From a virus, in IMG/VR virus record IMGVR_UViG_3300042691_042551, positions 1 to 64,000 of that record: a stretch of DNA of 64,000 nucleotides; one strand, given 5' to 3'. Below, one piece after another: positions 14,513 to 24,417 of the stretch. The position numbers and the translations under genes were made by a program. The stretch's first letter is position 1; every line of letters begins with the position of its first letter. The notes below the pieces were generated by a model, which searched no databases, was not told where the DNA came from, and worked only from the letters and a program-made list of their open reading frames with translations.

Positions 14513-15916
14513 ATGATACAAGTAACCAAAGGAAAGTATGGCAAAGCTAATATTCGCCAAAATGCTTTAGTAGAAAACGCACTTGAAAAGCCTGCTGTTT
14601 ACAGCACAATGATGCGTATTCGTTCACAATACGGTTTTACCTACCTAACAGAAGGTACCGGCCGTGTTAAAATGTTTGACACTCAGCAAACTGAGTGGGG
14701 CAACAACAAAATCGAATGGTTTTTAAAAGCTCCGGGTGAGCGCCCAGCTACAGTTGCAGGTGCAATCGTTGCCGGTTCGGGAACATTCAAGTTTACTCTC
14801 CCTGTAAACGAAGGACACCTGAACAAAAACGAAGTAGTACGTTTTGAAAACGGATACCTTGCTATGATTATGTCAGAAGCACAAGGTTCTGGACCATATT
14901 ACTACAATTTTGAAATCATCAATGTTGATGAAGCAACCACAAACCGACTCACTGTAACCAGTGCAGACATTCCGGCCGGTTCTCAAATCAGCATTTACTC
15001 AAATCTTTACGAAGAAAAATCACGCGAATCAGCCGGCACTGTTAGCTATCCTGATAAATACGCTCAATACCTGTCTATTCACAGACGCGGTTTGACTATT
15101 TCCGGATCAGCTCTTGCCAACGTAGCTTGGGTAACTAACACAAAAGGTACTCAGTCGTTGTGGTATTTCGAAAGCGAAGATGAAGTTGAAAAACAAATGC
15201 TTTCTCACATGGATCGCTGGCGTTTATACGGCCGTAATACAATCGGTCCTGATGGAAAACCGTTCTTAAGCCTTGGTGGTAAACCAATTTGGGCTGGTGA
15301 CGGACTTTTTGCACAAATCGAAGGTATAAATGACTGGTCATTCTCGGATGATTCAGCTATTAACCGTAACAACCTTGCTGATTACATCAGCCACCTTGCA
15401 ACCAAAGCAAATGACTTTGATGGCAACGAATGGGTTGTAATGACCGGTTCTCGTGGTGCAGTATTGTTCCATAAGTATTTTGAAAGCTCGGTTATCGAAA
15501 ACGGTAACACTACCTACAACATCCAAACCGGAAAACCAATTACAATGGGTGGTAACTTTACCAGCTATCAAATTGGAACAAACAAAATCCGTTTGGTTCG
15601 CGCAGCAGTATTTGATGATGAAAACATACACTCAAAACGTGATGCTAATGGCTACTTGATGGAATCAAGCCGTATGGTATTCATGAATATGGGTAAAATT
15701 GACAATGAGTCAAACATCATGATTGCTGTTCGTAAATCCGCATACGGAAATCGCGGCCTGATTAAAAAGTACATCCCAGGAATGGTTGATCCATTCAACA
15801 TTAAAATGGGAGCTACTGCAATGAATTCAGGTGACGGATTTGACGTAGAATGGTTGAGCGAATCAGGTGTTGTGGTTAAAAATCCATTTGCTTGCGGTCA
15901 GTGGATGCGTAAGTAA
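14513..15916 (+). CDS. Major capsid protein (467 aa)
   Basis: Called from position (after portal and scaffold), its own promoter and terminator, and a strongly adapted coding sequence. The product has a basic N-terminus (MIQVTKGKYGKANIRQNALVENAL), a long beta-rich part with 'EKSRESAGTVSYPDKYAQYLSIHRRGLTISGSALANVAWV', and a C-terminal domain ending 'NPFACGQWMRK', consistent with the HK97-type fold known for crAss-like capsids, although the fold cannot be proven by eye. About 450-500 residues is usual for this group. Confidence 0.8.
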   Translation: MIQVTKGKYGKANIRQNALVENALEKPAVYSTMMRIRSQYGFTYLTEGTGRVKMFDTQQTEWGNNKIEWFLKAPGERPATVAGAIVAGSGTFKFTLPVNEGHLNKNEVVRFENGYLAMIMSEAQGSGPYYYNFEIINVDEATTNRLTVTSADIPAGSQISIYSNLYEEKSRESAGTVSYPDKYAQYLSIHRRGLTISGSALANVAWVTNTKGTQSLWYFESEDEVEKQMLSHMDRWRLYGRNTIGPDGKPFLSLGGKPIWAGDGLFAQIEGINDWSFSDDSAINRNNLADYISHLATKANDFDGNEWVVMTGSRGAVLFHKYFESSVIENGNTTYNIQTGKPITMGGNFTSYQIGTNKIRLVRAAVFDDENIHSKRDANGYLMESSRMVFMNMGKIDNESNIMIAVRKSAYGNRGLIKKYIPGMVDPFNIKMGATAMNSGDGFDVEWLSESGVVVKNPFACGQWMRK

Positions 15917-15927
15917 TAGAAAAGACT

Positions 15928-15951
15928 ACAAGCCGTTGCTGATTGGCTTGT
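15928..15951 (+). other. Hairpin downstream of the capsid gene
   Basis: A perfect 7-bp stem ACAAGCC/GGCTTGT with a 10-nt loop lies 12 nt beyond the capsid stop codon, just before the terminator. It may protect the abundant capsid mRNA from 3' decay. Confidence 0.45.
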
Positions 15952-15966
15952 CGGTCAAAACACAAA

Positions 15967-15987
15967 GGGGGGCTTCGGCCCCTTTTT
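15967..15987 (+). terminator. UUCG-loop intrinsic terminator after the capsid gene
   Basis: Stem GGGGC/GCCCC (15969-15973 with 15978-15982) closed by a TTCG tetraloop and followed by T5. The capsid transcript should end here; a new promoter follows at once, so downstream neck genes are transcribed separately. Confidence 0.85.
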
Positions 15988-16013
15988 GTTTTTTACAATA
16001 AATCATATATTTG
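15985..16013 (+). promoter_or_regulatory. Bacteroidota-type promoter of the neck/tail genes
   Basis: TTTG (15985-15988), a 17-nt spacer and TATATTTG (16006-16013). It overlaps the T-run of the capsid terminator. It also fixes the start of the next gene at 16035, since an alternative TTG start at 16011 would lie inside the promoter. Confidence 0.65.
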
Positions 16014-16034
16014 TGTACTAATAAAAAACAGTTT

Positions 16035-16877
16035 ATGGCCGTACAGCAAAAAAAACAAGATCCTGAATCAGTAAGAATACAGGACCTTTCTATTCCAGAC
16101 AAAGAATACCCAATTACAGCAAAAAAGGTAATTGACAGGTCTAAGTCAGTTGTAAAAATTTATGATTTTATCGGGCCGGATGGCAAGGTAAAAGAAAAAG
16201 AACTGAAAGCACTTGGTAAAGTCAAGCTTGAGTACTTAAAAAACAAGCGTAAATTCAATCAGCAGCGTTTTTCATCTTACTATGATCCTGACAGAAATTT
16301 TGTTTGGGGTTCTTATTTAGATGCAGAAAAAACCGAACTCCGTTCGTATCTAATTGACAAAACAGAAAAAACACTTGATTTATCAAAAGAAACTGATTAC
16401 AAAATGTTTTTGGCGTTCATGACTGAGCCATTTGTTATGGGTTCGCTTAATCAAAGGGATGTTGCAATCTGGAAAGTAATTTGCATCACAGAAAAAGCAA
16501 AAGAAGACTACGAAAAATCGGACAACATAATTACTGCCACAAGTGCACTTCGCGATTTGACTGATGTTCAGATTAAAAACCTGGGCATTGTTCTTGGTTT
16601 GATAGCTTTTGAATCAATGGACAAAAAAGAGCAAATCACTATGCTGGCTAAAATTGCCGTAGAAAACCCTGAATCTATCCTTAAAGCAATCAAAAACGAA
16701 GATGCTGAGATTATCCTACTACTTGATCAGGCAAAACGCTCTGGAGTAATTGTAGAAGATGCTGGCATATTCAAATATGAGCGATATGAGCTCGGAACTA
16801 CATCGGAGCAAGCTATCCGCTTTTTGAAAAAGAATGAGAACGTAGCAAACCTAATCCGAAGCGAAATAACCGAATAA
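16035..16877 (+). CDS. Virion-associated hypothetical protein (280 aa)
   Basis: The ATG at 16035 is chosen over the TTG at 16011 because the latter overlaps the promoter core. The product (MAVQQKKQDPESVRIQDLSIPDKEYPITAKKV...) is charged, mainly helical, with no recognised domain; the middle part contains 'FVWGSYLDAEKTELRSYLIDKTEKTLDL'. Its place between capsid and neck genes suggests a head-associated or head-completion role. It begins the third transcription unit of the late module. Confidence 0.65.
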   Translation: MAVQQKKQDPESVRIQDLSIPDKEYPITAKKVIDRSKSVVKIYDFIGPDGKVKEKELKALGKVKLEYLKNKRKFNQQRFSSYYDPDRNFVWGSYLDAEKTELRSYLIDKTEKTLDLSKETDYKMFLAFMTEPFVMGSLNQRDVAIWKVICITEKAKEDYEKSDNIITATSALRDLTDVQIKNLGIVLGLIAFESMDKKEQITMLAKIAVENPESILKAIKNEDAEIILLLDQAKRSGVIVEDAGIFKYERYELGTTSEQAIRFLKKNENVANLIRSEITE

Positions 16878-16880
16878 GAC

Positions 16881-17516
16881 ATGACAACCCTCGAAATGAT
16901 AAACCAGTTTAATACACTGAAGGATCTTTATCAAGCACCATACTATGATAATGACGATATCATTTTGTTTTTAAACCGGGCTATTGAGTCGAGGGTTGAT
17001 TCATATTATCCGCGAGAAAACGAACCTACTTTGGAAGGTTCATTTGGTCAATCACAGCGTTCCTTAGACGGAATACATACTTTAATTAAATCGACCACAA
17101 CGGGTTTAAATGCTGGCGGAACAGAATTTCACAAAAGGGCAAAGGCATACGTTGAATTACCAGAAGATTACAGGCATTTTGAAACAATTGAAATAGACTT
17201 CCCACCATACCCTAAAAAAATAACGGTAAAAGGTTTTGATGAAATTAATCAGGTTTTTGCTGATCCGTTTAGCACCCCGAACAATAGTTCAAATGTTTAC
17301 CTAGTTTGGCATGCAGGCAAAATTTTAATTTTTTCTCAAACGGTTCCTGCGGAAATCAATTTGATTTATTGTAAGAATCCGGAAATCATATCATTAAGTC
17401 AAGATTGTGATTTGCCTATTCTTGAGCATAGAAATGTTGTTGAGATTGCCGTAAAAATGGCAATAGGCATAGCAGAAGAAACAGATAGAGCAAAACTTAC
17501 ACCTTTGATTAAATAA
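16881..17516 (+). CDS. Neck/ring-type head-tail connector (211 aa)
   Basis: Starts 3 nt after the upstream stop. It opens with a helical part (TLEMINQFNTLKDLYQAPYYDNDDIILFLNRAIESRVD) and continues beta-rich with 'YVELPEDYRHFETIEIDFPPYPKKITV', ending in a helix (HRNVVEIAVKMAIGIAEETDRAKL). Helix, beta-sandwich, helix with the phrase 'IILFLNRA' is the pattern of the ring or connector proteins that form the crAss-like neck. The next gene overlaps its stop codon. Confidence 0.6.
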   Translation: MTTLEMINQFNTLKDLYQAPYYDNDDIILFLNRAIESRVDSYYPRENEPTLEGSFGQSQRSLDGIHTLIKSTTTGLNAGGTEFHKRAKAYVELPEDYRHFETIEIDFPPYPKKITVKGFDEINQVFADPFSTPNNSSNVYLVWHAGKILIFSQTVPAEINLIYCKNPEIISLSQDCDLPILEHRNVVEIAVKMAIGIAEETDRAKLTPLIK

Positions 17517-18178
17517 TGAACCTAACACTCGAAAAAATACGTCAAACGTTCATAAATACCTATCAAGCTGGGTATGATAAAGAAGACAGAAAGCTTCAGA
17601 ACAATTTTATTGATGAATTGATATATCAGGCCCGCGCAGCATTAATTCAAAATGATGCTAAATACCATGAACAGTGCTTGCAAAGAAAGGTTTATGATAT
17701 TACCAAAATTGCCGAACCTAACAGCATATACTACACAACTCCAATTGAAACCATAAACCAAACCCGAAATGGCGCTGGCATATTCATTGTAAAGCCAATA
17801 TCATCTTCTAAAAGAGCTGAGGTTCCATTTGAGTTAATGACAATAATCAAGTTTTTTCAGGCTAAATACGACCGTATAACTAAAAACAAGACTAAGGTGG
17901 CAATATCAGGCAACACTATGTTTTTGAGGTTTCCGCCATTGTATGCAGATGTTAAGCAAATCGAGGTTCACGCAATATTTTACAATCCGTTTGCGGTAAT
18001 TGACTTTTCAGAATCATCACCATTTCCATTTTCTTCTGGCAACATATCTGTATTGATTGAAACAATGTACAATATTTACTTGCAAAAAATATCGCAGTCA
18101 AATGATACACGAAACGACTCTGCTGAAAAAATTAAAAGTTTGCCAGAAGTTCCACAAAGACAGCAACAGCAAGAGTAG
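17516..18178 (+). CDS. Neck/ring-type structural protein (220 aa)
   Basis: ATG at 17516 overlaps the upstream stop (TAATGA), so translation is coupled. N-terminal helices (LEKIRQTFINTYQAGYDKEDRKLQNNFIDELIYQARAALI), then beta-rich sequence with 'ISGNTMFLRFPPLYADVKQIEVHAIFYNPF', and a C-terminal Gln-rich end (PEVPQRQQQQE). Together with its neighbours it probably forms one of the stacked neck rings. Assignment rests on position and pattern. Confidence 0.55.
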   Translation: MNLTLEKIRQTFINTYQAGYDKEDRKLQNNFIDELIYQARAALIQNDAKYHEQCLQRKVYDITKIAEPNSIYYTTPIETINQTRNGAGIFIVKPISSSKRAEVPFELMTIIKFFQAKYDRITKNKTKVAISGNTMFLRFPPLYADVKQIEVHAIFYNPFAVIDFSESSPFPFSSGNISVLIETMYNIYLQKISQSNDTRNDSAEKIKSLPEVPQRQQQQE

Positions 18179-18200
18179 GTTTTTTGAAACTGCTGTTTTA

Positions 18201-18734
18201 ATGTATTTTGGTAGAAAGTCCAAGAATATTGAAATAAAAGAATACTGCACTGCAGTAACCAATAAAGAGCTTTATCAGATACTTAAAGCCAACAATCCAA
18301 AAATCTTAAAAAAGAACGGCAAGCTAATTACCTATGCCGAATTTAACCGGCACATAAACCAGTACATATCTGTTGTAAAAGACAGTGTTGTTTCTGGCTA
18401 TCCAATGATGCTTCCTTATTTTGGAGCTATTGGAATGGCCATGGAAGAAGTTAAAAAAACAGTTCCCAAAACAAAAACATTGCCCTGGAAAAACAGAAAG
18501 TTTGTTTTGGTGCCTAGACCAATAGTAATGCACACAGATTACGCAACAAACAGGCAAATATCCCCTTTAATTAACACGCTAGGCTTTTCTATAAAATTTA
18601 AGAATATTAACGAAAACGAAATAATTAATCGATATTTGAAAGACAAATCTGTATTTAATTTAACCGGTCCGTACATGTATCGATACGCAAGAAGAATAAA
18701 AAATGGAACTTACACAGAAAATATCGCTTCCTGA
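18201..18734 (+). CDS. Neck/ring-type structural protein (177 aa)
   Basis: The frame is open from 18057, but the ATG at 18201 (MYFGRKSKNIEIKEYCTAV...) avoids a 120-nt overlap with the previous gene and begins where sequence becomes protein-like. The product is basic, with 'MMLPYFGAIGMAMEEVKKTVPKTKTLPWKNRKFVLVPRPIV'. It overlaps the next gene by 32 nt. Likely a neck component by position. Confidence 0.55.
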   Translation: MYFGRKSKNIEIKEYCTAVTNKELYQILKANNPKILKKNGKLITYAEFNRHINQYISVVKDSVVSGYPMMLPYFGAIGMAMEEVKKTVPKTKTLPWKNRKFVLVPRPIVMHTDYATNRQISPLINTLGFSIKFKNINENEIINRYLKDKSVFNLTGPYMYRYARRIKNGTYTENIAS

Positions 18735-19380
18735 GGCTATTTATTTAGCTTTTGATGAAATGAATGAGCAAAGGTTTATAACCTATTTGCGGTACGCTCA
18801 AAGAGCAATAGAAAACTTTGGTGTTTATCCAATACTTGTTACAAAAGAAGAGAAACACACAATTAAACAAGGTCGATTTACTCCAATACCGGATTATTTT
18901 TACATTCGATCTGTTTCTGTAAATGGAATAAAGGCCATTATCTCAAACGAGCAATCATCAATACAAGGTCTTGGCTATCCATCATCACAGAGAGAGTATT
19001 TGTACACTGTAGAAGATGGAAACGTGCTTTTTGAAAAACAGGCAAGAGAGTTTTTAGAAAACCAGCAAGCCGATGTTGATTACCGTGTATTTGATAGAAA
19101 TAGCGAAGGAGACATATTGGTACCTATCCAAATGCAAGAATGCATTATATGGTTTATTCGAAAAGAAGAAGCCTATAAACGGTACATGGCATCCAATGGC
19201 CGAGAAGGAAGAGGTTTGTACAACGATAGCAACAGCCAATGGTTAATATCACGTACTGAAGCGCTAAATGATATAGAAACGCCATCAGAGGATGAAATTG
19301 CTTTGATATCAATGATTTGGAAAACAAAAAGTCCATTAAACTATGGACGAGGCTATCGAGATTTTAATAAGATTCACTAA
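18703..19380 (+). CDS. Neck/adaptor-type structural protein (225 aa)
   Basis: Begins with the helical phrase typical of small head-completion or adaptor proteins (ISLPEAIYLAFDEMNEQRFITYLRYAQRAIENFGVYP), then beta-rich, then helices containing 'ECIIWFIRKEEAYKRYMASNGREG'. It ends at the base where the tail hub gene begins. It should bridge portal and hub. Assigned by pattern and position only. Confidence 0.6.
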   Translation: MELTQKISLPEAIYLAFDEMNEQRFITYLRYAQRAIENFGVYPILVTKEEKHTIKQGRFTPIPDYFYIRSVSVNGIKAIISNEQSSIQGLGYPSSQREYLYTVEDGNVLFEKQAREFLENQQADVDYRVFDRNSEGDILVPIQMQECIIWFIRKEEAYKRYMASNGREGRGLYNDSNSQWLISRTEALNDIETPSEDEIALISMIWKTKSPLNYGRGYRDFNKIH

Positions 19381-22300
19381 TGGAAAAAAGTCAAGACGCT
19401 TTTAGCAAAATGGACATGGACATTAACGAGTCCAATATGTCTACAAACCAAGGTGTTTACAAATACAGTAAAAACGGAAAAATATTTAACAGTGGCGATG
19501 GAAATTTTCAGTGGGTTTGCGATGATGGCTCTGTCTTTGCATTTAAAATACCACATATTCAAACCAATGTTATTCCAGAAAAAAAAGCTATAATTAACGT
19601 GTACCCTATACATGGAGGATCAACCGGTTATGTAAATGATACAGTTGGTAGCTACACAAAAAGATTTAGGTTAAAATTTTACATCAATAGTATTTTGTCT
19701 GGTACTGTAGATGTTCAATCATCATACATAGGAACGCCAGTTTTAAAATCTAATTTTCGAGTAACTGTACAGTTTACTAATTTTGGTGGATATAGTGGAA
19801 CACATCAAATTGATGGTGCTCCGGGTTCAGTTTCATTTGAAAGGCTTATTTGTCAAAGATTTAAAACCATTTTTGATGCAAATTTAACAACAGCACAAAA
19901 GCAAGGAATAACGGTATTAGCTAAAAAGCACGGAATACGTCCTGATGAATCTGATTTTGTACCAGAACTTGAAACGATAGATGTTGCTTTTAATGACTAT
20001 ACGTGGTTTTTAGAGTTTACCCAAAACGATGTAACAAAAAATCTTGAAATTGAAACTACAGTTTATGGTTCTTTAAATGGCGAAGTTATTAATGTGTTTG
20101 GCTGGGGAACTGGTTCTGTTAATGGATCAAGTGTAAAGTTTCCTTGTTCAGCTCCATATCCGGTACCGGGAACTAATCAAAAAAACAAAACATACGGTAC
20201 ACCAAAACCAGAAGGAAAAGCAATATATCTAAAACAAGGAAAATATTATTATGTAAGCTCAGGAGACGTTGTATTGTCTTCACCTGACCATCCAACCAGA
20301 AATCAATGGGATGGAGCCAAATATTCTGTATTGTATCCACAACCAATAACAATAGAAGGAACTTTATTTTTTTTGGGAGACACAGATTCAAAAGACTATT
20401 CAGGTTTGTCTAACAATGCTGAGATAATAGAATGTAATCCTATTACATACGCCTTTGCAATACCTGTTCAAGACAATTTTCCTACGGTTACAATAAACCC
20501 AATGCCAATTGAAATAGTCCATTACTATCGCTATTCTCACAATATTGGTGTTGTTTTTTGTATAGCTGGATACAATGAAAGATTTTTGATATACAAAATC
20601 GATTATTCTAACTTTAATAATCCTATTTTAACAAAGCTTTTAGACAGCGATACTCCTTTAGATTGGACTTTTGAAAACCCAATTATTAAAGTAGATTCAA
20701 GATCTGAGTCTGATGAAAACGCTTTTTTGTTTTGGTGTTCTGAAAAAGGACATTTAAGAAGCCTTAACATTAATACTCCGGTAACTGAAGATATTGATTT
20801 TCAAACAAGAATTTACAAACCTGTTAATTTTGGCAAAATACAAGTTTCAAATGTGTTTCGATCTGGTGGAATGTTGCTTGCTGGTGCTTATCAATATGCT
20901 TATCAGTTATCTATTGATGGTGTTAATTGGACAAGATGTTCTTCTCATACCAATGCTATTCATATTGGCTCTGGCAAAAAATACATTGAAACAGTTAATG
21001 AAGAAACAGCCACATCAACATTTCCGATGCCGGTTCCAACAAATGATCCAAGCTATAAAGGATTTCCTGCCGGCACAAAAACAACACAATCAATTGAAGT
21101 TAGAATAACCGGAATAGATAGAAGGTACAAGTTTTTACGAATTTATTCTATTGAAGCAATATCTGGTAGCGGCCAATATGGAAGTGCGGTTGTTAACATG
21201 ATACACGAAGGACAACTAGAATCAAAAGACTATTATGAATTTAATAAAATTCATACTGGAATAAATGAGGTTTTAAAAGGTGGTTTAAATGTATCTGAAG
21301 TAACAAAGCCCTATTTTGTGCCATACAACATTAAATCGTTTTGTTTTAACAACAACAGGCTAATAATTAGCGGATATGAGGAGTTTCAGTCAATTGTTAC
21401 TGAACAAGAAAAAAACTTGTTGCTTCATGAAACAAAACCAGCATGCAAATACATAGGAACAGATATAACGGCAAGCGATACCGTTAATAACGGGCATAAA
21501 AATTGGTTTAACCAGCAATGGTATAGAAGTCTTCAAATAAACGAAGAATATGAATATGCTTGGGTTTTTGAAGATGAATATGGTAATCATACAGAACCAA
21601 TTCCGGTTATTAAATATACTGTCCCTTTTCATAGAACAAGAACAAAACAAAACTGGTTTGATTTTTTAGCTTTGAGCGTAAACCCTGTAGAAGAAGAACA
21701 TGATTATTATTATGGTCCCGGGGTAAAGGAATATTTAAACGCAGCATATCATTTTTGGGCTCAAGGGTTTTATTTAAAAATGACTGGTTCTTTTCCGTCT
21801 TGGGCTAAAAAAGCAAAACTTGTTCAAAAGCAAAAAAGTCAAATACGCGATCAAAGATATTGGGCTATTGACGAAGAAATATTTACTGAGAACAAAAGAC
21901 TTTGTTTTGTACCAGATTTTTATGGCTACAATTCATTTAGAAAAGATTCATTGTCGATAGGTGATGAGGTTGAGACTTTTTTAAGGAAAGACGAGTTTAT
22001 ACCATCTACTAGAAGAAAGATTGCTGGTAGTTATACTCCTTCAGATGTTTTTGCGGTTGTTAGAAACATTGGGTCTATTGAAGAAACAGCTAGTGAATTC
22101 GTGCCCGGTTCATTTTACGCTTATTTTTTCAATATAAAAGAAAAGATAACTAAGGTTTCTATTAAAGATTACTTTAATACTCCTTTTAAATCTAGACTTT
22201 TTTATGTTTATGGTTTAGGTTCAGAAACAAATTTATCGTTATGCCAAATCATAAAAAAAGAAGAACCATCGACTGAAACCGGCAAAGTTTTATTTGTTGA

Positions 22301-24416
22301 CACCGGATATGAAATTGATTTAAATTATAAGTATGACGGCCTTTTCCAATCTTTTTATGGAGGCGATTGTTTTTCTGGAAATGTTACAAAACCAATACAG
22401 TATCCAAGTAGCTACAACGATAATACGTCTGGAAATGATTGTGAGTTTTATTACATGCCTGTATTAAGCAGGTTTAATTATGCAATGGGCAATGAGGGCT
22501 GGTTTGTCACAGCAGGTCAATTTGAACCAGATTATGCAAAGACAACCATAAACAGAGACTACGGCACAATAAATAGTTGGTTAAAGCATATAATCATAAA
22601 GGACGATTTCCTAAAAGAAAAAACTAAGTTTTTTACTCAAATAGCCTGGTCGTCTCCAAAAGAACCAAACTCTTTATTTAATCCATTTACAACAATATTG
22701 GCAAACAATTTTGTTGACCTTACAGCAACTTTTGGAAACATAACCTCAATAGAGGATTATTATGGCAATCTCTATGTTTTTTTTGAGCGTGGTTTGGTAA
22801 TACTTTATCCAAGCGATAAAGAACTAATAAACACTAGTGCTGGCACTACAATATCCGTTGGAGATGGAAGTTATCTCATTTCTAGAGAAGAAAATATTTC
22901 CAATATAAAGGGAACAACAAGTCATGTATTAAAAACAGATAAAGGAGTTTATTTTTACGATCCATATTCTGGAAGCTTTTGCATAACAACCGAAAAAGAA
23001 CCAGCAGACCTTTCATTGATTTCCGGAGGAAAAGGTTTTTTTGATAAAAGAATATCAAAAACGGTAAACCGTACAAAACACATAGGTTATTGGCTTTCTT
23101 ACAATAGTAGAAGTGGTGAAGTATTAGCAACATTATCAACTAAAATAAGTGAGGACACAGAGTTTATAGCTACTACAATATCCGGTATTATTTATTTAGC
23201 TGTAAAAATTAAATCTGAATTGCTAAAAAAAGGAGAAAAAGTAATTTTAAATACAACTACAACCAAATTTATTGGTACAGTAACAGATATTGTAGTGTTG
23301 TCCGGAGTTAAGTGTTATTTGATAGGAAACATATTTAGATCAAACATTTTACAAACCGTTGCCGAATCTTTTACGGTATATAGACTATGTACTTTGACAA
23401 CTGCGGTTTTTGATATTGAACAAATAGTTTTTGATGAAAATCTTAAATCTTTTGAATCTTTATCTGATAAACTGTCTGTTGGCTCTGAAAATGCATTTAC
23501 AAACCAAGTTTTTGTACCACTGTTCAATAACAATGAAATTCACTATGAAACAAAAGAATTAACGACTATCTATCAGTCAGGTAGTGTTTTGCCATCATTT
23601 CGATATTCGGATCCATACTCAACATTAATGTTTTCTAATGCTGGCCAAGTATTCTTTAACATAAAAAATCCTATTGTTCCTCTTCCAAATGAGAATCCTA
23701 TAGTTCGCGGATCTGTACAGGGTAGCACATCTGGAGTACAGAATGGAACATTGTTTATGGTTTCTAAAAAAGACTTTGTGTTTTTTAAAGGGTACGAATA
23801 CAAAATAGTTGCAACAGTAAACATTTCCGGTTCTGTTTTAGGCCAAATAGCTTTACAACCACACAGAGAGTTTGCTGACTTTATAAATGTGTTTACTGAA
23901 GACAATTATAACTTAATCAATGGTGCAAAAACAATAACCTTTGAGTTTGAGGCTCTTCAAACCTTCGAAAGTCCATTGTGTCTGTACCAAAAAACAAGTT
24001 CAAACAGTTTAATTACTGCTCTTTTAATAGAAATTACTGAATTTACTTCAATCTGTAGGCCTCAAGCAGAGTTACATGTAGTATTAAATTCAACTAAAGG
24101 AGCTTTAGAAAGTAAGGTGTTAAATCCTAACTCTGACCAGTTTGTATATGACAATGGAGTTATAACTGGTTCTTCAGTAGAAGCAGATTTATCTGTTCAG
24201 GTAAACTCACCACAAATAAACGAGGATGTAACTGTTAATGAAGAAATTATCAAAAAAAGGCTTAATGAGTACCGGTTTTCCGTGCCTTATTATGTCGATG
24301 TAGCAGGCAAACAAAGGGTTCGGGGAATATTTGTTACCGTAAAGTATAAATTCAAAAACTATCTACGTAAATTTGCTATACAATCAGTAAAACACACATA
24401 TAGAAAATCTTCATAA
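19380..24416 (+). CDS. Tail hub/muzzle-type protein (1678 aa)
   Basis: A very large, almost entirely beta-rich protein following the neck genes, as the muzzle or hub gene does in crAss-like phages. It is rich in short beta repeats (for example GNFQWVCDDGSVFAFKIPHIQTN, SNVFRSGGMLLAGAYQYAYQLSIDGVNWTRCSS), resembling tail tubular or stem proteins with propeller-like modules. The N-terminal 'TNQGVYKYSKNGKIFNSGDGNF' and the C-terminal basic end (RKFAIQSVKHTYRKSS) look like assembly contacts. It probably forms the short tail tube that retains and releases the cargo proteins. The exact ring identity cannot be set by eye. Confidence 0.65.
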   Translation: MEKSQDAFSKMDMDINESNMSTNQGVYKYSKNGKIFNSGDGNFQWVCDDGSVFAFKIPHIQTNVIPEKKAIINVYPIHGGSTGYVNDTVGSYTKRFRLKFYINSILSGTVDVQSSYIGTPVLKSNFRVTVQFTNFGGYSGTHQIDGAPGSVSFERLICQRFKTIFDANLTTAQKQGITVLAKKHGIRPDESDFVPELETIDVAFNDYTWFLEFTQNDVTKNLEIETTVYGSLNGEVINVFGWGTGSVNGSSVKFPCSAPYPVPGTNQKNKTYGTPKPEGKAIYLKQGKYYYVSSGDVVLSSPDHPTRNQWDGAKYSVLYPQPITIEGTLFFLGDTDSKDYSGLSNNAEIIECNPITYAFAIPVQDNFPTVTINPMPIEIVHYYRYSHNIGVVFCIAGYNERFLIYKIDYSNFNNPILTKLLDSDTPLDWTFENPIIKVDSRSESDENAFLFWCSEKGHLRSLNINTPVTEDIDFQTRIYKPVNFGKIQVSNVFRSGGMLLAGAYQYAYQLSIDGVNWTRCSSHTNAIHIGSGKKYIETVNEETATSTFPMPVPTNDPSYKGFPAGTKTTQSIEVRITGIDRRYKFLRIYSIEAISGSGQYGSAVVNMIHEGQLESKDYYEFNKIHTGINEVLKGGLNVSEVTKPYFVPYNIKSFCFNNNRLIISGYEEFQSIVTEQEKNLLLHETKPACKYIGTDITASDTVNNGHKNWFNQQWYRSLQINEEYEYAWVFEDEYGNHTEPIPVIKYTVPFHRTRTKQNWFDFLALSVNPVEEEHDYYYGPGVKEYLNAAYHFWAQGFYLKMTGSFPSWAKKAKLVQKQKSQIRDQRYWAIDEEIFTENKRLCFVPDFYGYNSFRKDSLSIGDEVETFLRKDEFIPSTRRKIAGSYTPSDVFAVVRNIGSIEETASEFVPGSFYAYFFNIKEKITKVSIKDYFNTPFKSRLFYVYGLGSETNLSLCQIIKKEEPSTETGKVLFVDTGYEIDLNYKYDGLFQSFYGGDCFSGNVTKPIQYPSSYNDNTSGNDCEFYYMPVLSRFNYAMGNEGWFVTAGQFEPDYAKTTINRDYGTINSWLKHIIIKDDFLKEKTKFFTQIAWSSPKEPNSLFNPFTTILANNFVDLTATFGNITSIEDYYGNLYVFFERGLVILYPSDKELINTSAGTTISVGDGSYLISREENISNIKGTTSHVLKTDKGVYFYDPYSGSFCITTEKEPADLSLISGGKGFFDKRISKTVNRTKHIGYWLSYNSRSGEVLATLSTKISEDTEFIATTISGIIYLAVKIKSELLKKGEKVILNTTTTKFIGTVTDIVVLSGVKCYLIGNIFRSNILQTVAESFTVYRLCTLTTAVFDIEQIVFDENLKSFESLSDKLSVGSENAFTNQVFVPLFNNNEIHYETKELTTIYQSGSVLPSFRYSDPYSTLMFSNAGQVFFNIKNPIVPLPNENPIVRGSVQGSTSGVQNGTLFMVSKKDFVFFKGYEYKIVATVNISGSVLGQIALQPHREFADFINVFTEDNYNLINGAKTITFEFEALQTFESPLCLYQKTSSNSLITALLIEITEFTSICRPQAELHVVLNSTKGALESKVLNPNSDQFVYDNGVITGSSVEADLSVQVNSPQINEDVTVNEEIIKKRLNEYRFSVPYYVDVAGKQRVRGIFVTVKYKFKNYLRKFAIQSVKHTYRKSS

Positions 24417-24417
24417 A

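Noticed and set aside
16011-16034. TTG start giving eight extra residues for the gene at 16035
   Set aside because: It lies within the TATATTTG promoter core; the ATG at 16035 is downstream of it.
18057-18200. Earlier start for the gene at 18201
   Set aside because: It would overlap the previous gene by about 120 nt and adds atypical basic sequence.
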